Shown here piece by piece: positions 21,401-32,766 of a stretch of 64,000 bases of DNA. The notes under the pieces are model-generated. The model had not been told where the DNA came from and did not search any database. It worked only from the letters and a program-made list of their open reading frames with translations. A program made the translations under genes and the position numbers. Source of the stretch: Talaromyces rugulosus (taxonomy: Eukaryota; Ascomycota; Eurotiomycetes; Eurotiales; Trichocomaceae); NCBI RefSeq assembly GCF_013368755.1, contig NC_049561.1, positions 5,642,001 to 5,706,000 of the forward strand, given 5' to 3'. Every line of letters begins with the position of its first letter. Positions within the stretch are counted from its first letter, which is position 1.

Positions 21401-24400
21401 TTCTCTTCTCTACGAATCTGCTATCTGGACTGCCCTTTTTCGTTTAGCTGCTTCTTCTGAGCCGCGCCGTTCAAAGTTTGGTCTATCTCAAGCGTCTTGA
21501 CTCGTGACACTTTTCTTGACTCCACGTTCAAATTGAACGAAGGAACTACGTAGTCTACGACTAGAAGCTGCTGCCAAGAACGACTTTCCACTTTTGAATC
21601 TTGACGAGCGAGCGCCTCCTCGGCTTGAGGCTTTTTCTCTCTCTTCCTTTTCCTCAAATCCGGGGCCAAAGCCAAGTCAGGCCCTATTGTCGATCGCAGG
21701 TGAGATTATGCGCCACCGGTGATGGCCGCCTTGACGCAGTTGCCAGTTGAAGCTCCATGCGTTTTCACATGAAATTCTTTCTCTCTATCTTTCTCTCTCC
21801 TCAGACTCCATAATTATGAGCATTAAATCCATAGTCCATACGCCATTTCGCAGGATCCGTGATAATAGTGGCAAATCTCGTGACTAGATCCAGCGGATCG
21901 AACAGGATTCATAAAAATTTTTCCTGTGCGGTCAGCAAAAAAAAAAAAAACACCGCCGTTTCCGCGTAACTGTTTTAAGAAATAATATGCCTCCTTTTGG
22001 ATTTGTACGACTATTATTTAGTCTTGATGATAATGATGATGTTGGAGGCGTTCGGTTACGGCCCCTTATGGGCCTGATGAGGCTGGGTGTCAAAAAAGTT
22101 CGTGGCTGAATTCTTTTTTTATCATCCTAATTTACTACTAGTTGCGGGGGCCGTTGGATATCCGAAGTTAGGATAGTACTAATAAATGTAATTATTATTG
22201 TGCTAGGGAGTATGAAAAAAAGGTAAACAAAGTCCCAAGAATAGACATATATCAGAGTTGTAATAATAATTACTTCGTATTATTACTATTATTGACGAAC
22301 ATCATCTTGCGTACCTGCAGGGTCGATTTCCTATTATAGTAACTATCCCCTGATGGAGAAAGAAAGGCTTGTTGTCGGCCCGTCGCCCAATCACGACTGC
22401 GCGCGGATAAGCTTTTGAAACGACCACCTGGCTAGTGTGTATACTTTTGTTAAATAAAAGTACTCTTACGGAGTACAGGTTTTAGTAGTTTACCACTAAC
22501 ATTCGTCTTTCCCCGCATGGACCTCTTCTTTTCCCTTCCTCTTCCCTTTAAACGATATTGCACTGAGGGCCTCAAAAGGGACAAAGAGGGGTTGTTTCGG
22601 TTTTGAATTTCGTTTCGACCATGCTTCAAAATTTATTTTTAGCCATATATTATCATTATTATTATTTGGACTTGCCCAAAAAGCATTGGCCCCGGAGTCC
22701 TTAACCGTGGGACGAGCAACCGCCCCGGTAATTAAATATATCTCAATACGAACTATCCGTATCCGAACTTGAGGTTTTTTTTTTTCTCCAGAGGCCGTAT
22801 TCGTGCAATATTCCTTTGAGTCGTGATCGTGCTTGTGATGAGATAACTCCTCCGTAGTACATACAGATACTATCATGCAAGCAAAAAAAAAACTGGTCCC
22901 TGGCAGCCAATGGATAGATACAACTAGACAACTCCAACTCGCCGACGATCTGTTAACCGTAACAAGTCAAGTAATGATCTGTTCAGGAAGGACGGAGGAT
23001 CAAAAGGCACCGATAGAAGAACGGAAATACGAGTTACAGAATAATACCAAGGCAAACCAAAAATACGGGCCTCGGATATGCGTATTTCTCAAGTACTCAC
23101 TTGTAATCAGCATGGGGGATCCACCTTGTCGACCTGCCAGTTCTGCACGAGTGTCGCCGAAGGATCACGCCGGTGTTGTCGATCGTCGTCTTAGGCGAGA
23201 TCCTGTCGGGGCTGGTAATTGGCTGGTAGATACCTAAGAGGTCAACAAGCAAAAGAGAAACACATGTACGGAGTTCTCAAAAGGGTCATTGTTATTAGGC
23301 AAGTTCTTGTATCGGCTTCGGCGCCACCGGCAAGTCATCAATGGAAAAGCCTTTATATAGTCAGCACGGCGACATCCGATAGTTTACTAAGAACTGGTTT
23401 TGTTGGATCGGGCTCATTTGGAATCTGTGGAATGAGATGTATGAAGAAGAAGTGGATAGAGAATAGTATGAGTGTGGACAGTCTACATATCATAAAACAA
23501 AGTGAGATATACGAGGTCCTATACCATCCCTAATTTCCTCGCAACTTCTCCCATCCGGATAGACAGAACTCAAGTGTTGCGATTGGCTGTTGCTTGGGCT
23601 GTCGTTGGGACGTTCACATGCAAAATAATCCAAAACGTCAGAGCTGTCAACTAGGTCCTTCCAGTTGTGGTACAAAATGGCGGGGTTCGTTCGAGTCAGG
23701 CCAGCAAGCCAACGGCATGCATGCACGAGAATGGCATGGTTGGCATAATCCTTGTTCTGTACTACATACAGGCTAAGCGGGGATTATACCGCAAAGTTAT
23801 TTCGAAGAGAAGAGAAAAAAAAAAGAAAAAGGAGAAGAGAAATACAAATCAACTACTACTAGTAAAAAGCACGGATATACAGAGTACGATAAGACGGTAG
23901 ACTCCGGAAGTCAGCCTCATTATTGAATAAATAATGATAAATACTTGGAACCAACGCTGGAAAATCAGGGGATGACCCCCACCATAGGTTCGTGATGACA
24001 ACAAAATCTGCCATGGTTGTTGGGGTCCAAGAGGAGAGATTCCTCCGTAGTCCGTACGGACAGCGTACGGAATAGTCAAGAAAAGAGAAGGGAAAAAAAA
24101 AATCTTAATATTTGGTGCGCATTCGCAGGTTTAGCTAGCAAAACAACCATAACAACAACTCGGAGAATTCCTGATGCTTGGTACGCAGTAGTTAGTGAGA
24201 TGGTGAAACTGGTAGTTCACTTAGTATGTAGCAAAAACAGTCACCGCCAATTCGATTTTCGCAGGTCTGAGCTAAGATTGCCCGTTTGGGTAATAACTGG
24301 CAGCTTTACCTCCGTTAACAACGGGGATAAAAAACTTGTGCCGAAATAATGCAAAAAATTCAAAAAAAAAAAGACCATTTGCAGCTAACCGAATCCGGAA

Positions 24401-27400
24401 AGTACGGCTTTGCCCGAAGGCCCTAGTTTTGGATGCGCTATACTCCTTTGGTAAGTCTGTGCGGCCAGGATCGGCTACTGCCGCAATAGGCAACACACGT
24501 TCTCTGCTTGCGATACCTCATAGACCCATACCGTAATAATGCCTGCAGGAGCTGGATCCATGCTACCGATCACTGTCAATCGACCGCCTCTTGCATAATC
24601 GCCGAGTCAATGCTTGGAGGGCATGAGACTTTATCGGATAGGAAAAACGTTGCGGTCGTACAGAGTACATAATTGGCATCTGCATCGTGATCAATCCTCT
24701 GCATCCTTCTGACATGCTCATCATCCTGCACCGCTGGTTGTACAAAAGGCAAAATCTTCGAGTCGTCTCTACACAATTTAAAGTTCATCTTTGACAACTG
24801 GCGAGAGCCGGGACAATTGTCGGCATGACATTACCGCAGACGGCAATGATCGGCACTAAGATAAGCCACCACCATGTATACGCAGGAAAACGAACAAAAG
24901 CCATGCATGTAATGCCGCATGAATTATCCTTTTGCCCGCAAACGTTTTTGCGCCAAAAACGCCTCATGATCTATGAGATTTTATCTCTTGATTCCTCTCC
25001 CGCATTGTTTTTTTTAGGGTGAACGGTCCTCCCGCTGCAGTACTCTTTTTAGACATAACAAGTTTAACAACCGATTGACTGGATAAAATTAAAAAAGAGC
25101 ACCGAGCCGCTAGTCCCTATTAAATCTAGCGCGGGATCGTGACCCATCTTCATCTAATACGAAGGGACGCTTGGCCGGATCGGTCCATCGAGTGCGAGGC
25201 ATGAGAGAGAGAGAGAGAGAGAGAGAGACGATCCCTTTGGTTAAGGTTTGGCGTGAAACAGACCAGTCTGTCAATAATAATAGTAACAATAAGTACATTC
25301 TTCCATCCAGAGACTTAAATGATATACACTTTTGTTGTTGTTGTTTAATTAAACTGTGGCAATGCATTTGCACACGCTGATTGGCTGCGCATCTCCGAAG
25401 CCAGCGACACTTGTTCATTTCCCAATTTCTCAGACCGTTTTGCTTTACAGAGCCAGTTCGTGATCAAAGCTTCTGGAAGGATCAGGGATAGACTGAACGC
25501 CTCGCTCATTTTTGTTCGGCAGGAGCGAGCCTACCACATCACGATACGGTCTATGTAATTTAGTACTCTGTACACCTCGTCTACCAAGGATTTCCGAGGC
25601 AATATTTGTTACAGTTGTCTACATGGAGTATCAACATGTAGCAAAAGAACTCGTATAGAAGTACGAAAAGTACTTCCGTTCTTAAATCGGCGCTTGCAGT
25701 GATTGGCAGGAGTAAACCGGGGGTGGACCCCTCTCCTCCCCCAAACAGGCAAAAGCATCATACTTTCAGTAGTGTATTTTGTTATAATTAGCTCGATCGG
25801 CGGCTTATTCCGCTAGTCCTGATCGGGGATCTCCTCCGTCAGCCATCCGCGTAGTAAGCGTGCCTGGGCTTGGTTCGATTAGTATTATTGCGCGGGGGAG
25901 GCGCTCTGCCAATGAAGCGATGGCCCGCCACAGATGGCGATGTTGGGAAGGTCGATGGATGACCCTCCTTGTACGAGAACTTAGAAGAGGCGAATTATTG
26001 TGAAAGAAAAATAATAATGGCAAAAAAGGAGGTGTTTAACCGAATTTTTGACAACGTAATTTTTTTTTGGGAATGTGTGACCCTCTTCTAGAAGCAGCTT
26101 CATCACGTTCGACACCCGCACTAACTAATAATATGCACGGCATGAAATATAGAAAGACAAGGAATTACATATTTTCTCCGGCGTAATTTTTTTTTTTCTT
26201 TCTTTTTTAGAGTTTGGCTTGGTTGACTCGTTATTGAGACTCAAAAAACTTCTAGAGGGCCGGTCGAAGGCTGCAAGTGCTGCGTGCTGCATGAATTGGC
26301 TAGAAAAGGCTTGGTGCCAACAACGCTAGCCCCCCTCCACCTTCCTTTTTGGGTAGTTATCTATCCGCTTTGGGAAGCCTACGGATAACGCCAGGCGGAG
26401 TACGGAAAACGTGTTGGCGATGATTGTCGAAAGATGCTCGTATGTGATAAGTACTATCAGGGCAGGTGGGCAAAAATGTGGTGATTGTTGATAAGAATGT
26501 TGCCACATAGTGGAGCCGCAAAACTTATCAGGCAGGTAAATTAAAATGGAGAGATTATTAGTATTATTATTGTTCTGGAGGATCATGATAAACATTTAGC
26601 CTGAGAGAGGGGGGGTGGACTTGATAAGTTCCGTCATCCGATCCATCGCTGATGAAGTCATCTGTCTGTCTACGAGTCCGCCAGGCACGGACGTTGGGAA
26701 CAAATAATCAGGTGCATTTATTTTTATTTATTTATTTTGCCTATTCTGTTTTGTATCTTGACCCTGTAATTTGAATTATACTTTGTGATCGATCTGACCT
26801 GTGTAGTGGTCGGGTTGTCAGCTGGCCACCTCTCGGGATTGTATATTCCGTGTAGCGAGATCTGCTTTCTGCTTGGACAAGAACAAAAGGCGGGTGATTA
26901 ACTCATGAAGATCGGCTTTGATTAGAGTGCAGGTGGCGGTCACCACGCTGAGCGAATGGCGTTGCTCGGAAGGGGGGGGGGGGAAGATCGGTGATCGAAT
27001 ACTCAGAGAGAGAGGAGGGAGTCTCGCCCAATGTTGATCATCTGTCTGTCTGCCTGTCAGACGTCCCTTTCCCCTCTTCGCTCTTTTGCCGCAGATACTT
27101 TTTTCTGCGAAAAGAAAGAGATTACAGACGATCCAATCGCAACGTAATGCGAGGCAAGATAAACTTGGTTGATCGACTATGGTTTATTTGTTACAGGCAC
27201 AAATCAGCTGACACCTAGAAGTTGGCACTGACAGGATGTTCCTGCTATCAACAGAAGGAAGAGGGGGATCACAGTCTGTGCTTTTTTAGTGACGAGTTGA
27301 TCTTGGTATCGGATGTCGCTTAGTTTTATGCTCCGTTTTGCATGTGCTACAAATTTACAATGGATAACGGATTATAAACGGTGTCTTGCTATTGTAATTG

Positions 27401-28480
27401 CAATTATAATAATATGATTGTCTCTTCATGATCTACATAGGATGCCCTCTTGTATTGTATAAACCCTCCGATCGACCGCAAAGAAGACCGAGAGCGGAGT
27501 TCAGTGGCTCGGTTTGGTTTAGCCGTTTTAAAGGCACAACAGAGTTTCCCTATTTACGCCTGAGCTTGACTTAGTAGGAGCCAGGGCAGTTCGTGTGAAA
27601 TTGGCCCGTTAGGCCCCTGACGTATGGGCGAAGGAAGGATTTTGACAGCCCTTTTTTTGCGTTTTATGGACGGAATAACTAATAGGGGGGGGGGGTTGAA
27701 AGTTAAACTAATAAACCGAGTTTAGATAGGAGGAAAAAAGTTCAGCCTTGTTGTTGTCGGTGCTGTTAATTAATAATTAAAAATTAATAATTATTGTGGT
27801 GTTGCTAATTTGAGAACAAGCTGAGTGTGTTTTATCTCAAGGTAGTTAGTTGATGATCGTTGATGATCATTGCTATTGATTTTCTGACAGAGCTAGAATA
27901 GAAAATGGGGGGGGGGAAGGGCATAACGCGGCTCGGTATTTTCGCATTTGTCTGTTAACAGTCTACTGTCTAACAGCTAACACATCAGACTAGGGAGATT
28001 GCTCCATTTGTGGATAGACTGCCGACAGGTGCCGGGAGCGGCCCACTGACTGAATCAGTAGATAGCAGCAACAGCAGATAGTAATAGTAATAGTACGATA
28101 ATAATTTCAGGGCCGCAATCAGGTCAGGTGTTTCAACGGTCGCCCGGAGCGGAGATGTATTAAATTATTTATCATGGTTATTGAGGACGGTCTCGTACGG
28201 TCCTAGACTCCTACCATGACCGTTTCTATTCTTATTCACACAGGTGCCGATCCCGACTTAGCTAGAGGCGGACCCAGCCCTAAGCAGCTTCTGCAGCTAG
28301 GATTGGGGGTTGTTTTATGGGGTGCAGATGCTGTATAAGTAGAGAGCATATTATTGAAGCAGTTGACGGAGTGGTCATTGTGATATGGATATCACAATAG
28401 ACAGGATATAGGATATGGGTATTACTGTTGTCGTACTCGGTGCTCAGTACATACTACAGTACATGCTACATACATATGGG
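18498..28480. other. Gene-poor 10-kb region, no supported gene
   Basis: I find no open frame with recognisable family features, plausible splice structure or convincing coding character. From 18.5 to about 20 kb the DNA is markedly AT-rich and carries a short inverted repeat (GTTGAC-G-GTCAAC, ~18763-18775). Beyond that it has mixed composition with many A/T homopolymers, a (GA)13 tract at 25203-25228, and G-runs at 26609-26615, 26972-26983, 27685-27695 and 27907-27916. Frames such as 22496-22876 (minus) and 21421-21675 (minus) were examined and not accepted. With 28480-29633 it separates nag3 from the NDT80-type regulator and may be distal regulatory DNA, non-coding RNA genes or relics of repeats. 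Confidence 0.5.
25203..25228. repeat. (GA)13 microsatellite
   Basis: Thirteen uninterrupted GA units in the gene-poor region. GA/CT tracts are common in fungal intergenic DNA, and no function is implied. Confidence 0.9.
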
Positions 28481-28950
28481 CCGTCCTTGGGAGCCAGTGC
28501 TTGTTTAGGGTTAGCGCAGCCGCCAGACTCCGGATCAGCAAGACACAAAGGGTATTGGCCGGGTGGGTCCACACAGCTCGCGTTCGGAGACTGGCGAATC
28601 CGGCGCCGCAGCCGCGCTCAGCCCGCCCCACCGGCCTGCCGCCAACGGCCTAGCGCGCGAGATCTCCTGCGCTAGGCCGGCACGGCGCTAGCCCGCTTTG
28701 GGCTGCAGACGGAGGACGCCGCGGCCATTCCCGTTTGGGCCAAGGCTGTTATCTGCGTCCGGCACATGCCAGCGTGCTAGTATTGTTACCAGCCGCCAGC
28801 GCGCGCATGCAAAGAAAAATACGCGTAAATTACCGGGCCCAAACAGCCCCTCAAATAACCCACCCCTCTTTTTATCCCCCCTAAGGCCTGGGGGCCCACC
28901 TGCGGAATTTGGGCCTTTCGGGTCAGCAAACAAGCCTGCATGATGATGAG
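28480..28950. promoter_or_regulatory. GC-rich island upstream of the NDT80-type regulator
   Basis: About 470 bp of strongly GC-rich DNA inside AT-rich surroundings, roughly 0.7-1.15 kb before the regulator's start codon. It contains the hairpin at 28646-28679 and several GGCC/GGGCC blocks. Open frames here on both strands look like products of base composition rather than genes. It could be a proximal promoter or enhancer element. Confidence 0.4.
28646..28679. repeat. Perfect 11-bp inverted repeat with nested palindrome
   Basis: Left arm CGGCCTAGCGC (28646-28656) and right arm GCGCTAGGCCG (28669-28679) are exact reverse complements. The 12-nt loop contains the palindrome GAGATCTC. The next element outwards repeats the GGCGCTAG core imperfectly (~28686). 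It lies about 1 kb upstream of the regulator start. Possible roles are a dimeric factor site or a cruciform; it lacks the T-run of a simple terminator. Confidence 0.75.
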
Positions 28951-29149
28951 CACCAGCTTAAAATACTAGGAGACATGCAAAAAAAAAAAAAAAAGAAAGA
29001 AAGAAAGAGAGCCCGTGCTTAGCCTGGCCTTTTAGCTACTTACGGATACCAGGGAGACAGACCTGGTCGGTGGTCATTATTCACTGGTCATAAGAAACAT
29101 ACTTGACCTACACCGTTCCCGCCTTCCTCTCCCTCCATCGTGCCGTTCT

Positions 29150-29633
29150 TATTTGTCCCTCCTCCCCCCCCCGACGACCTCCTGCCATTTCTTTCTTACC
29201 TACCTTCCTTCCTTCCTCACCTCAACCTTTCATCCTCTTTCCTCTCCTCTCCTCCTCTTCCTCTTCCTCTTCCTCTTCCTCTTCCTCGTCCTCTTCCCTC
29301 CTTCGATCCTGCTTCATCCCAACTGTTGTTGACGCTCCTTTGTTCTGTCGGCGTCATTCGGAGACCGTTGTTGAGGAAGATTACTATACCGCGCATATAT
29401 TATACTGTATATATATATATATATATATATAACACTCGCCCATGCTAGCACTGCGGAATCTCGGCTGATTTCTCACGCGCCTTCAACTTGTTATTTTACC
29501 GTCGTCAACGTGGAAACCGACTGCAGCTAGCTTAGCCGCTTGAGAACGTGCAAGTCCACAGCTTGCTTTTTCCCCACAGGAACTTTCTTTCACCGAGCTT
29601 CCGCCATAACCTGCTCTCCCACGCCTATCCACC
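29150..29633 (+). promoter_or_regulatory. CT-rich leader, (TA)n tract and candidate uORF of the NDT80-type gene
   Basis: A long pyrimidine-rich stretch at 29154-29310 includes CTTCCT repeats, followed by (TA)12 at 29408-29431. A nine-codon uORF at 29442-29468 (ATG to TGA, M-L-A-L-R-N-L-G) comes next. CT-rich blocks in filamentous fungi usually sit just upstream of transcription starts. A 'CCCCACAG' at about 29571-29578 looks like an acceptor, so a leader intron is possible. Confidence 0.45.
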
Positions 29634-31537
29634 ATGGAGCCCGGTTTCGACACCATGGCCATGCCGTATCTGGCCAGTCCGCTCCCTCTCGGCAACATGC
29701 AGGGCACCGACTATCTGGGCTCGATGCCCGGCATGGATATGCACGACCAGCGCTCTAATTTCGACGCCGAGACATTTATCAGGTGTGTTTCTTTGTCTTT
29801 GTTTTGTCCCGACCTCGCCAGCCAAAAGAGAAAAATTTGCTAACAATTTCCAGCGGCGACGATATGAGCTTTTCCCAGGCCAATATGCCCCAATTGCGCC
29901 GCTTCAACTCCTACGACGAAGCCTTTCCTCCTCCTCCCCCCGATATGCTTGCTCCCCCGTTCGAGTCCGTCCCCACCGAACAAAACGCCGATTCCATTGA
30001 CACCAACCACAAGCTGCTGTCTTTCTCCCTCCCAGTGTACGGCTTCACCCTGCTCGACTACTCCCTGCGCCGCACGTCTCTGAACGTGTCCGCCCAGCTG
30101 CACGGCATGTTCTTTCTCGCCGAGTCCCCATGGACGAATTCTCCCACCGAGGTGCCTCCTCCCCAGGTCGCCGAGCTGACCTGCTACCGCCGCAATCTGT
30201 TCCAAATTACCGGCTCCGTCACCCTTCCCCGCAGCTTGCGCTACATCATGACCGAGCAGGGAGACCGGATACCTATCCTCGCCCAGGAACTGACCGTTTC
30301 GGCTACCGAATCCGTCGAGGGAAACCCAGTGAAGATCATTTCTGTGCCCTGGAAAACTCCCGCTGCCGCTGCCGCTAATGGTAGCGGTGCAGCTCCTCCA
30401 CCAGCTCCCGAAGAAAAGGCTGAGAAAGAGCCTCCCTCCATTCCGTTGGACACAATGGCCGCTGGTCAAGACATGGATTCTGAATACGCCACGTTTCCCA
30501 TCGCTTGGAAGCGCCTGCAGTTCCGTATTGCTACCGCCAACAACGGCCGCCGCAAGGAGCTGCAGCAACATTTCGTCGTCCGCCTCAAGGTCGTTGCGAC
30601 TCTGTCGACTGGTGCAAAGATTCCCATCTGCGAGGTCCATTCGGGCCCTGTCATTGTTCGTGGCCGCAGCCCACGCAACTTCCAGTCTCGCAAGGATCTT
30701 CCCTTGAGCGGTAGCGCAGCTTCGTCCCGAAAGAACCAACAAGCTGCTGCTCGCAATGCCGCTGAGGCCCAGGCCAAGGCTGCCGCCGCTGCTGCTGCCA
30801 AAGGCAACACTACTTCGCCGTCGGAGATGTCTCAAATATTCCCCTTTGATCCCGCGGCCATCCCACAGCCCCCGTCCACTTCATCCCCTACGTTTGCCGA
30901 TTGGACTCAGATGCCCGCTGCGGTGACCACCGGTGCCATGGTCACGCCCACATTTGCTCCTGTTCCAGGACTGCCTGCATACCCCCAATCGAGTCCTAGC
31001 GTGTCTCGTGGTGCGGAACACCGGCCGAACGTGGCAGGAACGCCACCAATCAATTTGTCTTTGGCCGAAGATGACTTCAAGACACCACCGGCCAAGCACG
31101 GTGACCAACAACGCCCGGCGACCTCGCGTGAAAACAGCGCCAACCACGCTCCTCTGGCTGGAACCAAGCGGTCAAGCCCCGACTCTGCTGGCGCTCCTCC
31201 TTCCAAGATGCAGAAGATGACCCCGACGACCATGTCGCGCCCACGGCCGACTCGATCAGCTTCGGCAACTCTACCTATGCTTCACACAACCTCGGCTCCA
31301 ATGCAGCAACCTTACCACGCTACGCCTTCGTCATACCCAACCTCGATGCCATACTCGGGTGAAACGGCTGACTTGCTCTACGAGTACTTTCCTCTGAGCG
31401 TGGATGACTGGCAGGCACCGGTTGATGCCGTGTACCGGCCTCATGTGGTGCACCACACGCACGTGCCGATGGACTACAAGTTTATGGCGGCTCGCAATCG
31501 CAGCAAACGGTATTTTGCTGCCGAGGACGTCTGTTAA
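29634..31537 (+). CDS. xprG: NDT80-family transcription factor, XprG/VIB-1/RON1 class
   Basis: DNA-binding regulator with an Ig-fold NDT80/PhoG domain. Two exons, 29634-29782 and 29854-31537, give 610 aa. The start is a well-placed CCACCATGG. The DNA-binding domain spans residues ~105-335, from 'LLSFSLPVYGF' through 'LTCYRRNLFQITG' and 'NNGRRKELQQHFVVRLKVV' to 'RGRSPRNFQSRKD', split by an Ala/Pro-rich insert. An Ala-rich run (~370-380), a long Ser/Pro/Thr-rich region and a conserved-looking acidic/aromatic C-terminus follow. Known relatives are A. nidulans XprG (protease and starvation response), N. crassa VIB-1 and Trichoderma RON1, which activates the GlcNAc cluster. I cannot separate these by eye. 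Position next to dac1/dam1/nag3 supports a GlcNAc role. It is preceded by an unusually long gene-free region. Confidence 0.93.
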
Positions 31538-32766
31538 TCTTTTTTTTTTTTCTTTTTCGCTTCTTTTCGACTTTACTGTTCTGGTACATAAGCATTTGTC
31601 TTCTTACATACGACCCCAAAGTACATGACGAGGGGAGAAACGAACATAACCATACGCTAAATAGTCAGTGCGGGGTGGTTGGAGCTAGCCATCACAAAAA
31701 TCATCGCATATTTTCAACATTTGCTATTCTGACACAACGGAGATTTTGGAGATTCCCTTTTTGCACGAAGCAGCGATATCCCCAGGGAGGTTTTTGGCTT
31801 TAATTCGGCGTTTTTTTGTTTTCGGTTGGAGGTGTGTTACGTGTTTTGGCGCGATACATTGGGTGTTGCATGTATTCGGCTTGTTGGATATATCTTTTGT
31901 ATATCAAAGGGGATATGACGGTGTACGATATCATACATATGACTATTTTTCGTGAAGCTAGGGGCTTGTCACAAGCTTCTGAGCTGATTATACGACGGAA
32001 TGATACCTATTGCAATTCTAATTTTTATATTTTTTTTGGAGTAATTGATGTCTTGGATATGATCTGAAGTTAATGGTGAGACGGCGTGTGTTAGATGTAC
32101 ACTTTTGCTATGAGTATGATCTGCACTACAACATTGAAGTTCCAGCATCCCAGTCCAGACCTTGTGAGTCTCATCACCTGTCTCAAGATGTCAGCGACTC
32201 AGGGGTATGTATATCTCTGATGAGCGATGTTCCGCGCATGCAGACAACATGATACTGAATCGAGAAATGATTTGAGATCCAATATTTAACCGGAACCACA
32301 CCTGTCAGCAGACTCAAAAAACCAATCAAACTCGATCGGTAAATAATATTCTAAATATAACGTGCAGAAAGCATGCAAAAACCCAATCTTCCGAAAACGT
32401 TAAATAGTTTTTTTTTAAAGTTCAACACCAAAATGATGTAATAAATGGCCGCGTCTTCGGTGATTGGACTGGCTGGCCCGGTTTAGGGCACGGCTTCCCG
32501 AAAGAGTTTAGCGCGCGGTGGAAATTCGCTCAATTGTGCTCTGGCGTGAAATCAGTGGTGTGTACGGAGTACGTATACTGCTGTTTTCGGAGATATGTAT
32601 ATCAGGGCGAGACCGATGCGATGTGGGCTGTTGGTCGGTGACTGACTTTTTTTCTTCTTCTTCATCCTATGTTGTGAGGAGTCATTTCTGTCTTCTGTCA
32701 ATGTCCAAGGCGGTCCTCCTCCTTCTTCTTTAACACCATCGCATTCTAGTTTGATGCAAAGTCAAC
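31538..32766. other. Intergenic region, regulator / ferric reductase
   Basis: This 1.2-kb gap is between two plus-strand genes. The first part is probably the 3' UTR of the regulator (AT-rich, T-tracts); the rest would hold the ferric reductase promoter. Short frames (for example 31746-32067) show no family features. I see no gene. Confidence 0.5.

Noticed and set aside
21421..21675. 84-codon basic minus-strand ORF
   Set aside because: The frame starts with TTG and has no ATG; its composition reflects CT-rich DNA on the other strand.
22496..22876. 126-codon minus-strand ORF with an ATG in the gene-free region
   Set aside because: Low-complexity, Lys/Asn-rich sequence with no family motif. 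It is surrounded by A/T-rich non-coding DNA, and its length is not exceptional for an 11-kb interval.
25857..25900. GGTTCGATT resembling a tRNA B box
   Set aside because: The sequence around it does not form T-stem, anticodon or acceptor stems.
19978..28551. CRCAAA cores of the Ndt80 site upstream of the regulator (for example 19978 and 28543)
   Set aside because: The core is short and frequent, and these copies do not fit the full consensus at the last base. No clustering is seen.
28422..28943. Open frames on both strands in the GC island
   Set aside because: Overlapping open frames on both strands result from high GC. The peptides are Pro/Arg/Gly-rich without any family feature.
29840..30835. 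331-codon ORF antisense to the NDT80-type gene
   Set aside because: Shadow frame of a GC-rich coding exon; Gly/Arg-rich and without known motifs.
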